A stretch of DNA of 26,354 bases from an uncultured Collinsella sp. (GCA_902491915.1 CABUJL010000014.1:1-26354); one strand, 5' to 3'. Counted from the first letter of the stretch, positions 15,396 through 24,025 are shown. Numbers and translations: made by a program. Notes: a model not told the origin generated them from the sequence alone.

Positions 15396-16652
15396 CTAGG
15401 CGGACTTCTTCTTGCTGTCGGAGACCATCATGTAGACGGTGAGCACGACGGCGATGGCGGCGATCACAATGGCGCCGTAGAAGGACTGCTGGTAGGCGGC
15501 GCTGCCGGCCTCGGCGTGATACAGCACGGCGGTGATGGGCTGGCTGATCCAGGTGGAAGCGGCATAGCCCAAAAACATGATGCCGTAGTTGACACCGATG
15601 TTGCTGGTGCCAAAGGCGCCGCCGGTGAGCGGCGGGTAGATGACGAGCAGGGCGCCAAAGCTAAAGCCGAGCAGGGCGAGCGCAACAAAGAACATGGCCT
15701 GCGTAAAGCTCATCGACATGATGACGAGTGCGACGATGGTGACGACAAGGCTGATGAGCAGCGACTTATAGGCGCCGAGCTTGTCGATGATCTGGCCAAA
15801 GGACAGACGGCCAACCAGGTTGGCGCAGGTGTTGACGGAGACCACCACACCGCCGAGGGCGACGGCCGCGGCGCTCGTGGGGTCGGCGAAGAGCTGAACG
15901 GCGGCGATGGAGGCAACCTTGCCCACGAGCAGGGTGCCCGCGGTGGCGGCAAAGGCGAAGGTGACGATGAGGACCCAGAAGCGCGGGGTCTTGACCATCT
16001 CGCCCGGGGTGAGGTCGCCGAAGGTGCCGGCATGTGCGCCACCCTTGGGGGCCTCGAAGCCCTCGGGCAGCCAGCCGGCCTCGGGGGCCTTCAGGAATAG
16101 GGCGGAGGCGGCGATCATCACAAAGAAGATGACGCCGAGCGCCTTAAGGGCGCCAAAGATGCCCAGGCTCGGGATGAGCAGCGAGGCGAGCACCGGGGAC
16201 AGCACGGCGGGACCGGCGGTCGAAGCGGCCAGGGGGATGCCGGAGGGGAGACCCTTCTTGTCGATGAACCACTTTTGACCGGTGGTGAGCGCGGGGTTGT
16301 AGCCCAGGCCGTTGCCGATGGCGGCGACGAGCGAGAACCACAGGTAGAACTGCCACGGCTCGGTGACGGTGCCGGACATGAACCAGCCCATGCCGTAGCA
16401 CACGGCGGCGGCGATAACGACGTTGCGCGGGCCGATCTTATCGGAGATGCGGCCGGCGAAGATGCCCGTCACGGCCATGATGGTCTGGAAGACGGGAAAA
16501 GCCCAGGTAAGGGCGCTCGACCACTCGGGGTAGACGGCGAGCAGATTCTTGCTCACGACGGAATACAGCGCGATGGAGCTGATAAAGAACATGGTGACGC
16601 ACGCGGCGGAAAGCACGACGGCGCGACCCTTGTTGGAGTTGCTGGAAGCCAT
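15396..16652 (-). CDS. MFS transporter, oxalate/formate antiporter (OFA) type
   Basis: 418 aa with about twelve membrane helices and a central loop (about 185-210; KAPEAGWLPEGFEAPKGG). The GNGLGYNPALTTGQKWFIDKKG stretch (around residues 110-130) and FAGRISDKIGPR after helix 2 are typical of OFA-subfamily MFS proteins, which carry small carboxylates or related compounds. The ribosome site is weak (AAAGAG). It is the middle gene of the operon, 66 bp after the SDR gene; it presumably imports the substrate of the two dehydrogenases, or exchanges substrate for product. Confidence 0.88.
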   Translation of the reverse strand: MASSNSNKGRAVVLSAACVTMFFISSIALYSVVSKNLLAVYPEWSSALTWAFPVFQTIMAVTGIFAGRISDKIGPRNVVIAAAVCYGMGWFMSGTVTEPWQFYLWFSLVAAIGNGLGYNPALTTGQKWFIDKKGLPSGIPLAASTAGPAVLSPVLASLLIPSLGIFGALKALGVIFFVMIAASALFLKAPEAGWLPEGFEAPKGGAHAGTFGDLTPGEMVKTPRFWVLIVTFAFAATAGTLLVGKVASIAAVQLFADPTSAAAVALGGVVVSVNTCANLVGRLSFGQIIDKLGAYKSLLISLVVTIVALVIMSMSFTQAMFFVALALLGFSFGALLVIYPPLTGGAFGTSNIGVNYGIMFLGYAASTWISQPITAVLYHAEAGSAAYQQSFYGAIVIAAIAVVLTVYMMVSDSKKKSA

Positions 16653-16718
16653 TTGACTCTTTCTAATCGATACGGGGAAGGAGCGGGCGTGTCCGCGGGG
16701 CCTCCCTGTCAGGTTGGT

Positions 16719-17600
16719 TTACTGGTCGGTCGGCTTGGCGACGCCGGACTCATCGGACCAGAGCTCGACACCCTTGTTCTTAAGGTAGTTGTCGGCATAG
16801 GCGCGACGGCCGCCGGGCTTGGCGGTGAGGTCGCCCATCATATTGGAGAAGCCGCCATCGACCTTGATGGCGTCGCCGGTGGTAAAGTCCGAGCGCTTGG
16901 ACGCCAGGAACATGACGGCGTTGGCGATATCGCTGACCTCGCCGATGCGACGCGTGGCGATCAGACGGCTGCGGCTCTTTTCGACCTCGGGATCGGCGTA
17001 GAAGTTGGCTGACATCGGGGTCTTAACGAAGCAAGGCTCGACGCAGTTGGAGCGCACGCCGTAGGGGCCCCACTCGGCAGCCAGCATCTTGGACATCATG
17101 TTGACGCCCGCCTTGGTGGAGCTGTACACGCCCGAGAACGTCTCGGGGGAGTGGCTGGCGACGGTCGAGATGTGCACCAGGCGGCCCTGGCCGGCCTTGA
17201 TCATCTCGCGACCAAAGCGCTGCGAGGTGATGAAGTAGCCGGTGAGGTTGACGTTGATGACCTCATTCCAGTCGGAGAGCGGCAGGTTCTCCATGGCGGC
17301 GAAGCGCAGGATACCGGCGGTGTTGACGAGGACGTCGACGCGACCGAAGTCGGCGATGGTGGCGTCGACGGCGGCCTGAACCTCGGCCTCGTCGGTGGCG
17401 TTCATCTTGTAACCCTCGGCGTGGATGCCAAACTCGGCAGCGAGGTCGGCGGCAGCAGCCTTGACCTTCTCCTCGTCCAGGTCGAGCAGGACGACGTTGG
17501 CGCCGTTGCGGGCGAACTCGCGGCAAATCTCGACGCCCATACCGCCGAGCGCGCCAGTCACGGCGCAGACATCGCCCTCGAGCTTAAGCCAATTGCTCAT
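16719..17600 (-). CDS. Short-chain dehydrogenase/reductase (SDR)
   Basis: 293 aa, a classical SDR plus a C-terminal extension of about 30 residues. TGALGGMG (15-22) is the cofactor loop; Asp40 at the end of the second strand favours NAD(H); NTAG (93-96), Asn117 region, Ser145, and Tyr159-x3-Lys163 make the catalytic set. AAGGGAAG lies upstream of ATG 17600. First gene of the operon, divergent from the LysR gene. It oxidises a secondary alcohol or reduces a ketone. Gut Coriobacteria use SDRs as hydroxysteroid dehydrogenases, but the pairing with an OFA carrier and a Gfo/Idh enzyme argues more for a sugar-, polyol- or cyclitol-like substrate. Confidence 0.9.
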   Translation of the reverse strand: MSNWLKLEGDVCAVTGALGGMGVEICREFARNGANVVLLDLDEEKVKAAAADLAAEFGIHAEGYKMNATDEAEVQAAVDATIADFGRVDVLVNTAGILRFAAMENLPLSDWNEVINVNLTGYFITSQRFGREMIKAGQGRLVHISTVASHSPETFSGVYSSTKAGVNMMSKMLAAEWGPYGVRSNCVEPCFVKTPMSANFYADPEVEKSRSRLIATRRIGEVSDIANAVMFLASKRSDFTTGDAIKVDGGFSNMMGDLTAKPGGRRAYADNYLKNKGVELWSDESGVAKPTDQ

Positions 17601-17626
17601 AGGAACTTCCCTTCTTGTGCCTCCCG

Positions 17627-17698
17627 GTGGGTCGCTCCCATTAACCGACCCACGTGGTTTTCGCTGGTTATCGTATGCTTTGCATTTGCGCAGGTGAA
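17627..17698 (-). promoter_or_regulatory. Likely promoter and leader dyad of the SDR operon
   Basis: On the minus strand TTCACC (17693-17698) and TACGAT (17670-17675) are 17 nt apart. Downstream in the leader is a dyad GTGGGTCG (17627-17634) / CGACCCAC (17646-17653), 8 bp with an 11-nt centre, which could be a regulator site or an mRNA hairpin. A further TATGC/GCATA dyad overlaps the promoter (17674-17705) and could be part of a LysR binding site. Confidence 0.45.
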
Positions 17699-17733
17699 TT
17701 GCATATTTGTTAGAATGGCGTTAACCGTAGGTT

Positions 17734-17739
17734 TATACT
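17734..17739 (+). promoter_or_regulatory. Likely -10 box (TATACT) of the LysR gene
   Basis: TATACT lies about 94 nt before the chosen LysR start. The hexamer 17 nt upstream (TAGAAT) is not a good -35, as is common for LysR genes that control themselves. The 232-bp region between the divergent genes is the natural place for the regulator to bind. Confidence 0.35.
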
Positions 17740-17832
17740 GTGCGATGCAGTTTATCTCAATCGAGCGCGTGACCTGCCAAAACGACCCCCTGTGGCGCCA
17801 TGCGTTCACAGGCGCGAAAACGGGAGATTGAC

Positions 17833-18711
17833 GTGTACGATCGACGACTCGAGGCCATATCGGCCGCCGCGGAGCTGGGAAGCTTCTCACGTGCGGCGGC
17901 AAAATTGCGCGTGTCGACCCCGGCGCTCGTCAAACAGGTGTCGGGTTTCGAGGCCGAGTTTGGCATCACGTTGTTCGAGCGCTCGCATTCGGGTGTTAAG
18001 GTGACGCCGGCGGGCGCTCTGCTGGTGGACGACGCGCGCTCGATCATGCGGCAGTCCGAGGACGCGCTGCGCCGCGCCCGACGCGCGGCGGGCGATGGCG
18101 GTGCCGTGCGTCTGGGTGTGTCGATGATGTGCCCGGGGCGCCAAACGCTGTCGATGTGGTCGGGCGTACACGAGCTGGAACCGTCGCTGCGATTTGAGAT
18201 CGTGCCGGTAAGCGACCTCTATGACGAGCGCGAGACCGTCATGCGCAGCCTCGGTCGTGAGGTCGATGTGGTGCAGTCGAGTTTTTCGACCCCGCGCTGG
18301 GGTGACGCCTGCCAAAAGCTCCGCATTGTCAACGTGCCGTTTTATATCGACCTGCCGCGCACGAGCCCGCTGGCGCGCAAGAATCGCATTACGGTCGCCG
18401 ACTTGGAGGGTATGCGTCTGCGCGTGCTCCGCCACGGCAACGACGCTATGGACAGCCTGCGTATCGATCTGTTGGCCGACGGCGGCGTAGACGTGATCGA
18501 CGTGGACAGCTTTGACTTTGCGCTCTTTAACGAGGCAGAGGAAAAGGGCGACGCGGTGCTCACCTGCGGCGCATGGTCGGGGGTGCACCCGGCCTTTGTG
18601 GGCGTGCCGTTCCTGTGCGGGCGAGAGGTGCCGGTCTTTCTGCACTACCCGCTCGAGCCCACCCTCCAAGTCCAAAAATTCGTCAACGCCATGGCCCAAC
18701 TCCTCAAGTAG
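17833..18711 (+). CDS. LysR-family transcriptional regulator
   Basis: 292 aa. GTG 17833 is preferred over ATG 17800: GGGAG lies 7 nt before it and YDRRLEAISAAAELGSFSRAA matches the normal LysR N-terminus. Winged-helix domain 1-60 (SFSRAAAKLRVSTPALVKQV; LFERSHSGVKVTPAG), linker helix 60-90, then a periplasmic-binding-like effector domain (about 90-290). Divergent from the SDR-MFS-Gfo/Idh operon, the usual arrangement when the LysR protein activates it in response to its substrate. Its stop codon is the first part of the 57-bp repeat that also ends the sortase gene. Confidence 0.92.
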   Translation: MYDRRLEAISAAAELGSFSRAAAKLRVSTPALVKQVSGFEAEFGITLFERSHSGVKVTPAGALLVDDARSIMRQSEDALRRARRAAGDGGAVRLGVSMMCPGRQTLSMWSGVHELEPSLRFEIVPVSDLYDERETVMRSLGREVDVVQSSFSTPRWGDACQKLRIVNVPFYIDLPRTSPLARKNRITVADLEGMRLRVLRHGNDAMDSLRIDLLADGGVDVIDVDSFDFALFNEAEEKGDAVLTCGAWSGVHPAFVGVPFLCGREVPVFLHYPLEPTLQVQKFVNAMAQLLK

Positions 18712-18764
18712 CTCATTTAGGACGGGGCTTTTTTAGCCACTTTTGGCGTCCTACCTGCGCAATG
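18708..18764 (+). repeat. 57-bp direct repeat, left copy (flanks pilus locus)
   Basis: Begins with GTAGCTCATTTAGGACGGGG, where TAG is the stop codon of the LysR gene, and ends CCTACCTGCGCAATG. It matches 24757-24813 at 52 of 57 positions without gaps. AGGACG and CGTCCT within it can pair. Confidence 0.9.
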
Positions 18765-18806
18765 CGGAAAATGCGAAAAATGACTGCAAATCGGTTACGC
18801 ATGATT

Positions 18807-18835
18807 TTGCTTTTGCCCTGGGCTGGTTGTAGAAT
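18807..18835 (+). promoter_or_regulatory. Likely promoter of the pilus operon
   Basis: TTGCTT (18807-18812), 17-nt spacer, TAGAAT (18830-18835). Transcription would start near 18842, putting the G8 tract at 18891 in the leader, or in coding sequence if the GTG at 18859 is used. The right end of the 57-bp repeat is only about 40 bp upstream. Confidence 0.5.
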
Positions 18836-18890
18836 CAAAAAACTTAAACGAACTACTTGTGCAGCTTGCGCGAAAGCTCGGGCTGCGGCT

Positions 18891-18898
18891 GGGGGGGG
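18891..18898 (+). repeat. Poly-G tract (G8) upstream of the adhesin start
   Basis: Eight consecutive G residues, immediately followed by ATG 18899. That ATG opens a 10-codon frame ending at TAG 18929-18931, 5 nt before the adhesin ATG. The same tract lies in the adhesin frame if translation starts at GTG 18859. Confidence 0.85.
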
Positions 18899-18936
18899 AT
18901 GCGCCCGTGCGGGGTCCTTTCGGTCATATAGCGTCG

Positions 18937-21900
18937 ATGCGCCGCACCTTTGTGATGTTGGCAGCGGTCTTATGCGCGTTCGTTATGGCCGGGGGGGGGT
19001 TGCCCTCGCGTGCGTACGGTGACGATGGCAACCTTATAGCGAACCCAACCTTTACCAACCAAGCTTCTGGTTGGTCGACGACCTCTCCGAATAAGAGAAT
19101 CGGCGAGACGTTGAAGCTCGACCTCTCCACGAAGCTCCTCAACGGTCAAAGAAACCTCAAACAAGCTAACGGTAATCGTTTTGCGCTTGCGTGGAATCTT
19201 AGGCCACAGGATCAAAATCTTTATTTTGAACCTGGATCAACCTACACCACCTTTTCCACCCAGAGCGGCTCCACGTACGAGTGGGGCCTCAACCATCGCG
19301 CCGCAACCGAACACGACGTGCTGATGCTCACGATGGGTCCTCAACAGGAGAATCTGTCGGTTAACAACGCAGGCCAAGACCAGCTCATGCAGCTGCGGAC
19401 TTGGCTTAAGGCGCAGGGCAAGATGCCCCAGGGAAATACCGTTGAGCAGTACACCGTTTACAGCGATTCCTTTGCCGCAAATGGCGGCTTTGCTGGTAGC
19501 AGCGCTGACGGATCCCACTTTTCGTTTGAACAGAGCGACGGCCGCATTGCGCTTTCGGTGTGGCTCGTAAGCTCTAACGGACAGGGTTGGTTCTCCTTTG
19601 GCACCAACAGCACGCATTATTATCGAGATCTTCCCGAGCAAGACGATGAGTTTGCCTATCAGGCAGTCTATACCGCAGCGTCCGAAAAGACGATGCTTGC
19701 GCTGACTTGCTACGATTCAAATCTTACGGGTGCGAACGAACAATACCGTGAGTGGTTTGGCAATCTGGTCAACGACGTTCATGTGGAAAAGCAGGGCACA
19801 CGCGACATCTATAGTGATTTTGCCAAGGTGTATCAAGAAAATTCGTCCGAGACCATGACAACGCTCACAAACTATGCGTTCTCGACCTCGAATCTTAAGA
19901 ACGAGAATACGAACATTGCTAACGGCAGTTTTGAAGACGATATACATCTGGGGAACCAGGGGCCCAGCAAGTTTACGTTGTGCTCGCCCCATTGGCGCAC
20001 GACCGAGACAGACCATCGTATCGAGATCGTTGCCCAGAACGACTACTATATCGACCCAGCTGGGCATTCTGTTACGTTTAAGCCCTCCGATGGTGACTAT
20101 GCAGCCGAGCTCAACGCACACGAGGCGAGTTCGCTCTACCAATATGTGACGACCGAGCCGGGAAAACAGTACGAGTGGGGGCTCGACCACCGCGGCCGCT
20201 CGGGTCGAGATGCCATGGCCCTTATCATCGGTCCGCGACAAGAAAACGAGCCGTACAAGGACAATCAAAAGGCACTCGATCAGTACCAGCAAATTGTTCA
20301 ATGGATTCAAATGAGCGTCGATAACTATGTCGGCTTGGATGTGGCCAATTTTTCCCAATCGGGCTGCAGCAAAAAGATCATCCTGTATTCAACCAAGTTT
20401 GACAAAGTGGGCGGATTTGCCAATGCGTCCAGCGGAAGCGCGTTCTCGTGGACGGCCGATGCGGAGCATACCGAAAAATGGTGCGTATGGATTATGGCGT
20501 CCGAAAACGACGCGTGGGCTTCCTACGGTTCCAACGCGCTCGAGCAGAACAAAAAGGTCGACTACGACTATACCTACACCATTCCGAATGGCCAAAACCA
20601 GAGCGTCTTTGCTTTTGCGGCCTACAACACGGCCAACGGGAGCAATTCGATCGGCAACTTCCTCGACAATATCTCGTTTAGGGAGTTCTATCGCATCGAG
20701 ACGTACACGACGCCCAACGGAAGCGGAACGTATTTTTATAACGCCGATACCAAGACGGCGGACTTTACCTATGCCAAAAACTACGTAGGTAAACAGGAGA
20801 AGAACTCCTACTTTATGGTCGACGCCAAGCGCGATGACGGGGCAGTCTTTATCGGTGCTTTTGTCAACGGCGAGTTCTATTCCGCGGACGATGTGGCGCA
20901 CTGGACCGAATTGGACGATGGCACCTATCGTTTTAAGGTCGACAAGGTCACAAAGCACTACAAAGTGCACCTCGTGTTTTCCAAGGCAGGCGTTCAATAC
21001 GATGTGAACGGCGGAAAAGCGTATCACTACGATGTGTCCGATGAGTCCACGGGCGATTTCGTGCAGCTTTCTGGCGCTGGAGCGAGCTATACCTCCCATG
21101 CCGCCGAAGGACAAAACGACGGCTGGAAGTTTATGGGCTGGGAGTACGCGGGCTCGGGAAAAGCCGTTCGTTTTGGTGCCGAGCACACAGTGACCCATGC
21201 GGCTCCCGAGGGAACTACAGATTCCGGCACTCTTACCATTAGGGGCAAGAAGGTCAATCCGGATACCGGCGCTGCGGGCGACGTGGTAACGGTCGAAAAC
21301 ATTCCCGAGAGTCAGGGCGCGACATTTGTGGCGCAATGGAAGTATCGTCAGGCCTTTGTTACTCAGCTCAAAAATGCCGATGGCGCGTGGAGCAACGTAA
21401 CGACGGGCGGCACGGTCAGCTCCAAGCTTAAGGGGGCAAAGGGCTCCATCGATGCCGGGGATGGCTCGGGCAAGGACGCCGACGTGTACGAAAAATCGGG
21501 CGTTGCCTACTTTGTGGATGACGGCACGTTTGTGGAGGCGGTGGCCGCTCCCAAGGAGGGCTATCACTTTGAGGGTTGGTACGACCTATCGAATCCGGAT
21601 GCCCCGGAGCTGCTGTCGTCTTCACCCACCTATACGTACAACGTAAAAGACCGCCATACGGGATGCGTATACGCACGATTTACCCCGCGCACCTACACAC
21701 TCAAGGTTTCCAAGAGCGTTACGGGCAATATGGGCGACAAGCGTGCCTACTTTAAGATGACGGCGACCTTTACGGGCCTCAAGGCTGGTCAGACCTACGC
21801 CATCGAGTATTCGGATGCGTCTGCCCAAGGCAGCCATGCGCTCGTGGCGCGACCGAATGATCGGGCCGAGACCGTGGAAAACAAGACGGCCTTTACGGCC

Positions 21901-22242
21901 GATGGCCAGGGCAAGGCGACCATGCCGTTTGCCGTTAAGGACGGCCTGACCGTTTCGATTAAGGCGCTGGATTACAACGCGGTCTATACCGTGAGCGAAG
22001 ACGATTATTCTTCGTTGGGGTATCAGGCTAAGCTTACGGGTGCGAGCGGCACGCTCAACGGTCCGCGTGTGACCGTTGCCGTTGAAGCTAAGGCCACCAA
22101 TTCCCGACAGGTCGCGGTGCCTACGGGTATTACGCGCAACCCCATCTATGCCCTGGCGATTTTGGCCGCCGGCGTGCTGTTGGCTACGGGCATGGTTGCG
22201 CTGCGTTTACACCGCGGCTCCAAGAGGGGTGGGCGCCTATGA
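18937..22242 (+). CDS. Large cell-wall-anchored surface adhesin (pilus-tip-like)
   Basis: 1101 aa from ATG 18937, where MRRTFVMLAAVLCAFVMAGGGLPSRAYG forms a signal peptide; GTG 18859 would add 26 residues, and neither start has a clear ribosome site. Two related modules follow, beginning NLIANPTF (32) and NIANGSFE (326), with matching EWGLNHR (115) and EWGLDHR (413): a duplication of about 298 residues that resembles carbohydrate-binding beta-sandwiches. Then InlB-type repeats (about 700-800 and 870-915; KFMGWEY, HFEGWYD) and a pilin-type domain (919-1055; KVSKSVTGNMGDKRAYFKM) that may form a Lys-Asn isopeptide bond. C-terminus: VPTGI sorting motif (1061-1065), hydrophobic segment, basic tail. 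Codons 19-21 are a G9 tract. First gene of the pilus operon, in the place of cpa in streptococcal FCT loci. Confidence 0.88.
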   Translation: MRRTFVMLAAVLCAFVMAGGGLPSRAYGDDGNLIANPTFTNQASGWSTTSPNKRIGETLKLDLSTKLLNGQRNLKQANGNRFALAWNLRPQDQNLYFEPGSTYTTFSTQSGSTYEWGLNHRAATEHDVLMLTMGPQQENLSVNNAGQDQLMQLRTWLKAQGKMPQGNTVEQYTVYSDSFAANGGFAGSSADGSHFSFEQSDGRIALSVWLVSSNGQGWFSFGTNSTHYYRDLPEQDDEFAYQAVYTAASEKTMLALTCYDSNLTGANEQYREWFGNLVNDVHVEKQGTRDIYSDFAKVYQENSSETMTTLTNYAFSTSNLKNENTNIANGSFEDDIHLGNQGPSKFTLCSPHWRTTETDHRIEIVAQNDYYIDPAGHSVTFKPSDGDYAAELNAHEASSLYQYVTTEPGKQYEWGLDHRGRSGRDAMALIIGPRQENEPYKDNQKALDQYQQIVQWIQMSVDNYVGLDVANFSQSGCSKKIILYSTKFDKVGGFANASSGSAFSWTADAEHTEKWCVWIMASENDAWASYGSNALEQNKKVDYDYTYTIPNGQNQSVFAFAAYNTANGSNSIGNFLDNISFREFYRIETYTTPNGSGTYFYNADTKTADFTYAKNYVGKQEKNSYFMVDAKRDDGAVFIGAFVNGEFYSADDVAHWTELDDGTYRFKVDKVTKHYKVHLVFSKAGVQYDVNGGKAYHYDVSDESTGDFVQLSGAGASYTSHAAEGQNDGWKFMGWEYAGSGKAVRFGAEHTVTHAAPEGTTDSGTLTIRGKKVNPDTGAAGDVVTVENIPESQGATFVAQWKYRQAFVTQLKNADGAWSNVTTGGTVSSKLKGAKGSIDAGDGSGKDADVYEKSGVAYFVDDGTFVEAVAAPKEGYHFEGWYDLSNPDAPELLSSSPTYTYNVKDRHTGCVYARFTPRTYTLKVSKSVTGNMGDKRAYFKMTATFTGLKAGQTYAIEYSDASAQGSHALVARPNDRAETVENKTAFTADGQGKATMPFAVKDGLTVSIKALDYNAVYTVSEDDYSSLGYQAKLTGASGTLNGPRVTVAVEAKATNSRQVAVPTGITRNPIYALAILAAGVLLATGMVALRLHRGSKRGGRL
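18991..18999 (+). repeat. Poly-G tract (G9) inside the adhesin signal peptide
   Basis: Nine G residues form codons 19-21 (GGG GGG GGG) of the adhesin. Loss of one G leads to TAG at 19037-19039; gain of one G leads to TGA at 19020-19022. This copy is in the open (ON) frame. Long mononucleotide tracts early in surface-protein genes are a classic slipped-strand phase switch. Confidence 0.85.
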
Positions 22243-22871
22243 GAAGACATGGCGCCAGCAATGCTGGTGATGGGCCAGCCGCACGAGCGGCCCCGCAGGG
22301 AAGACCCCGGGGCTCGCGGTATTCGGCCGCGTCGAACGTGAGGTTGGGCGCCCATGCGGCACCAGATCTGGGAGAAGCGGACGACCGGCGCGATATCGTG
22401 GGCTTTCTGGCGCGCCTGGCATTTTTTGTCGTGACGCTCTGGCTGCTCTTTGGTGTGGTCTTGGGCGTGGGCGCAGTCACGACTGGCGAGATGGCCCCCC
22501 GCATCTGTTCGGGTGACGTCATGCTCTACTGGAGGCTCAGCCAGAGCTTTAACGAGGGTGACGTGGTGGTATACACCGCGGATGGCGAAGAGCGCCTGGG
22601 TCGCGTGGTTGCCCGCCCCGGTGATGAGGTCACAATTACCGAGTCGGGCGAGCTCATGGTTAACGGGGCTGTTGTGGTGGAAAGCGATATCACCACGCCG
22701 ACGCCGCGCTATGAGTCTGCTGTGGACTATCCCGTGCATCTGGGAACGGATGAGCTCTTTGTGCTGGCAGATTTGCGCGAGGGCGGGCGCGACAGTCGCC
22801 TGTATGGACCGATTGCCCGTTCGCAGATCAAAGGCAATGTGATCAGCGTGCTGCGCAGGTCGAACCTGTAG
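22239..22871 (+). CDS. sipA: SipA-like signal peptidase I homologue, catalytic residues replaced
   Basis: 210 aa, ATGA overlap with the adhesin stop, so translation is coupled. A long basic cytoplasmic N-terminus (1-50), one membrane helix (about 57-80), then the signal peptidase I fold: GEMAPRI (83-89) in place of the family's SMxPTL, GDVVVY (107-112), GRVVARPGD (121-129) in place of KRVxxxPGD, and SGELMVNG. Thus the Ser nucleophile is Glu84 and the Lys base is Gly121. In S. pyogenes SipA the same two residues are Asp and Gly, and the protein is needed for pilus polymerisation without being a working peptidase. The same role is inferred here, next to an FctA-like pilin and class B sortase. 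Confidence 0.85.
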   Translation: MRRHGASNAGDGPAARAAPQGRPRGSRYSAASNVRLGAHAAPDLGEADDRRDIVGFLARLAFFVVTLWLLFGVVLGVGAVTTGEMAPRICSGDVMLYWRLSQSFNEGDVVVYTADGEERLGRVVARPGDEVTITESGELMVNGAVVVESDITTPTPRYESAVDYPVHLGTDELFVLADLREGGRDSRLYGPIARSQIKGNVISVLRRSNL

Positions 22872-22922
22872 ACACGAAGCCTGGTTTTATTAAGGGCATA
22901 TGCCCGAGAGGAAGGATGCAAA

Positions 22923-24006
22923 ATGAAAACTGGAAAGAGGCGACTGGCTGCATTTGCGGTTGTGGCGGCCACGATGGTGCTGGCTTTGGTGGGGGTTGCT
23001 GCGCCCGCGTGGGCGGAGGGGCAATCCACTAATCCGCAGTTGTCGGTAACTGAAGGGAGGGTCACGATCACCTCGAAGCTCACCATGGATAAGTACGCCG
23101 TGGAGCCGAATGCGGACTTTAAATATACGATTGCGCCGGCGGAGGCGAGCGAGCTTACGAACACGGGTATGCCCGCTACTGCTGGAGTGGAAGGGGCCGT
23201 TTCGCTTTCGCCGTCTTCCGTAAATTATTCTGCCGAAGGTCTTTCTAGCGAAGATAATGCCGACGGCGTTACTAAGACAATAACCGCCCAAATGAGCGTC
23301 AGCCTTGTTACCTCAAGGTTCGCGGCTCCGGGCATCTCTCGATATTACGCAGACGCCGCCAGAGCTGGATGGCCTCAACGTTGTGTACAAGGAACTGTTC
23401 CTGGATGTTTACGTAGAAAATGGCAACTCAGGTTTAGTTGCTAAGGGCTGCACTCTTAGCACAGCGGCGGGATCGGGCAGCAAGATCTCAGGCTTTGAGA
23501 ACAAATATGTCACCCATAAGCTGACCATCACAAAGGTCGTAGCCGGTAACCAGGGCGATAAAAATAAGGACTTTGAGTTTACCGTCACGATTAAAGGCGC
23601 TGACGGGGAGACTTATAAGTACGGCACTGTGAAAAACGGTGTTACTACCATGAACCAAACTACAACCAAGTCGGGAGCTACGTTTACCGAGACGCTTAAG
23701 CATGGGGAATCCGTCATCGTTTACGGTCTCTCATCGGAGGATAAATTCGCCGTAACTGAGGCGGATTATCATGGCGACGGTTATAAGACGTCGTACAAGA
23801 TTGGTGATGGCACCAATTCGACAGAAGGTAGCTCTATTGCCGAGGAAGCTATCGGTGCTTACGACACCACGGTGATCTTTACCAACACCAAGGATGCTAC
23901 CGTTCCCACCGATGTTATTCGGACGGTCGCTCCCTATGTGGCAATCGTCGCATTTGCCGCCGTGATGGGCGTGGTCTTCTTCCGTCCTCGTCGTAATCGC
24001 CGTTAG
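22923..24006 (+). pseudogene. FctA/Spy0128-like major pilin, frameshifted
   Basis: ATG 22923 with GAGGAAGG upstream. The first frame gives a signal peptide (MKTGKRRLAAFAVVAATMVLA..., cut after AWA, about residue 31) and an FctA-type domain up to FAAPGISRY (residue 141, base 23345). Then the frame reads nonsense to a stop at 23444. The rest is intact in another frame from about 23344: ITQTPPELDGLNVVYKELFLDVYVENG, a second domain (THKLTITKVVAGNQGDKNKDFEFTV) and the sorting signal VPTDVIRTVAPY, a hydrophobic stretch and FRPRRNRR to 24006. Joined, about 360 aa. The junction fits loss of 2 (or 5) bases, because pilins of this family read GxYRYxITQ there. A sequencing error or programmed frameshift is not excluded. 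Confidence 0.8.
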
Positions 24007-24025
24007 ACAGCAAGGATTGCAGCCG

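Noticed and set aside
18859..18936. GTG 18859 as adhesin start
   Set aside because: Would put 26 non-signal residues before a normal signal peptide, and lies only about 17 nt after the predicted transcription start without a ribosome site. Kept as an alternative because ATG 18937 also lacks a clear site.
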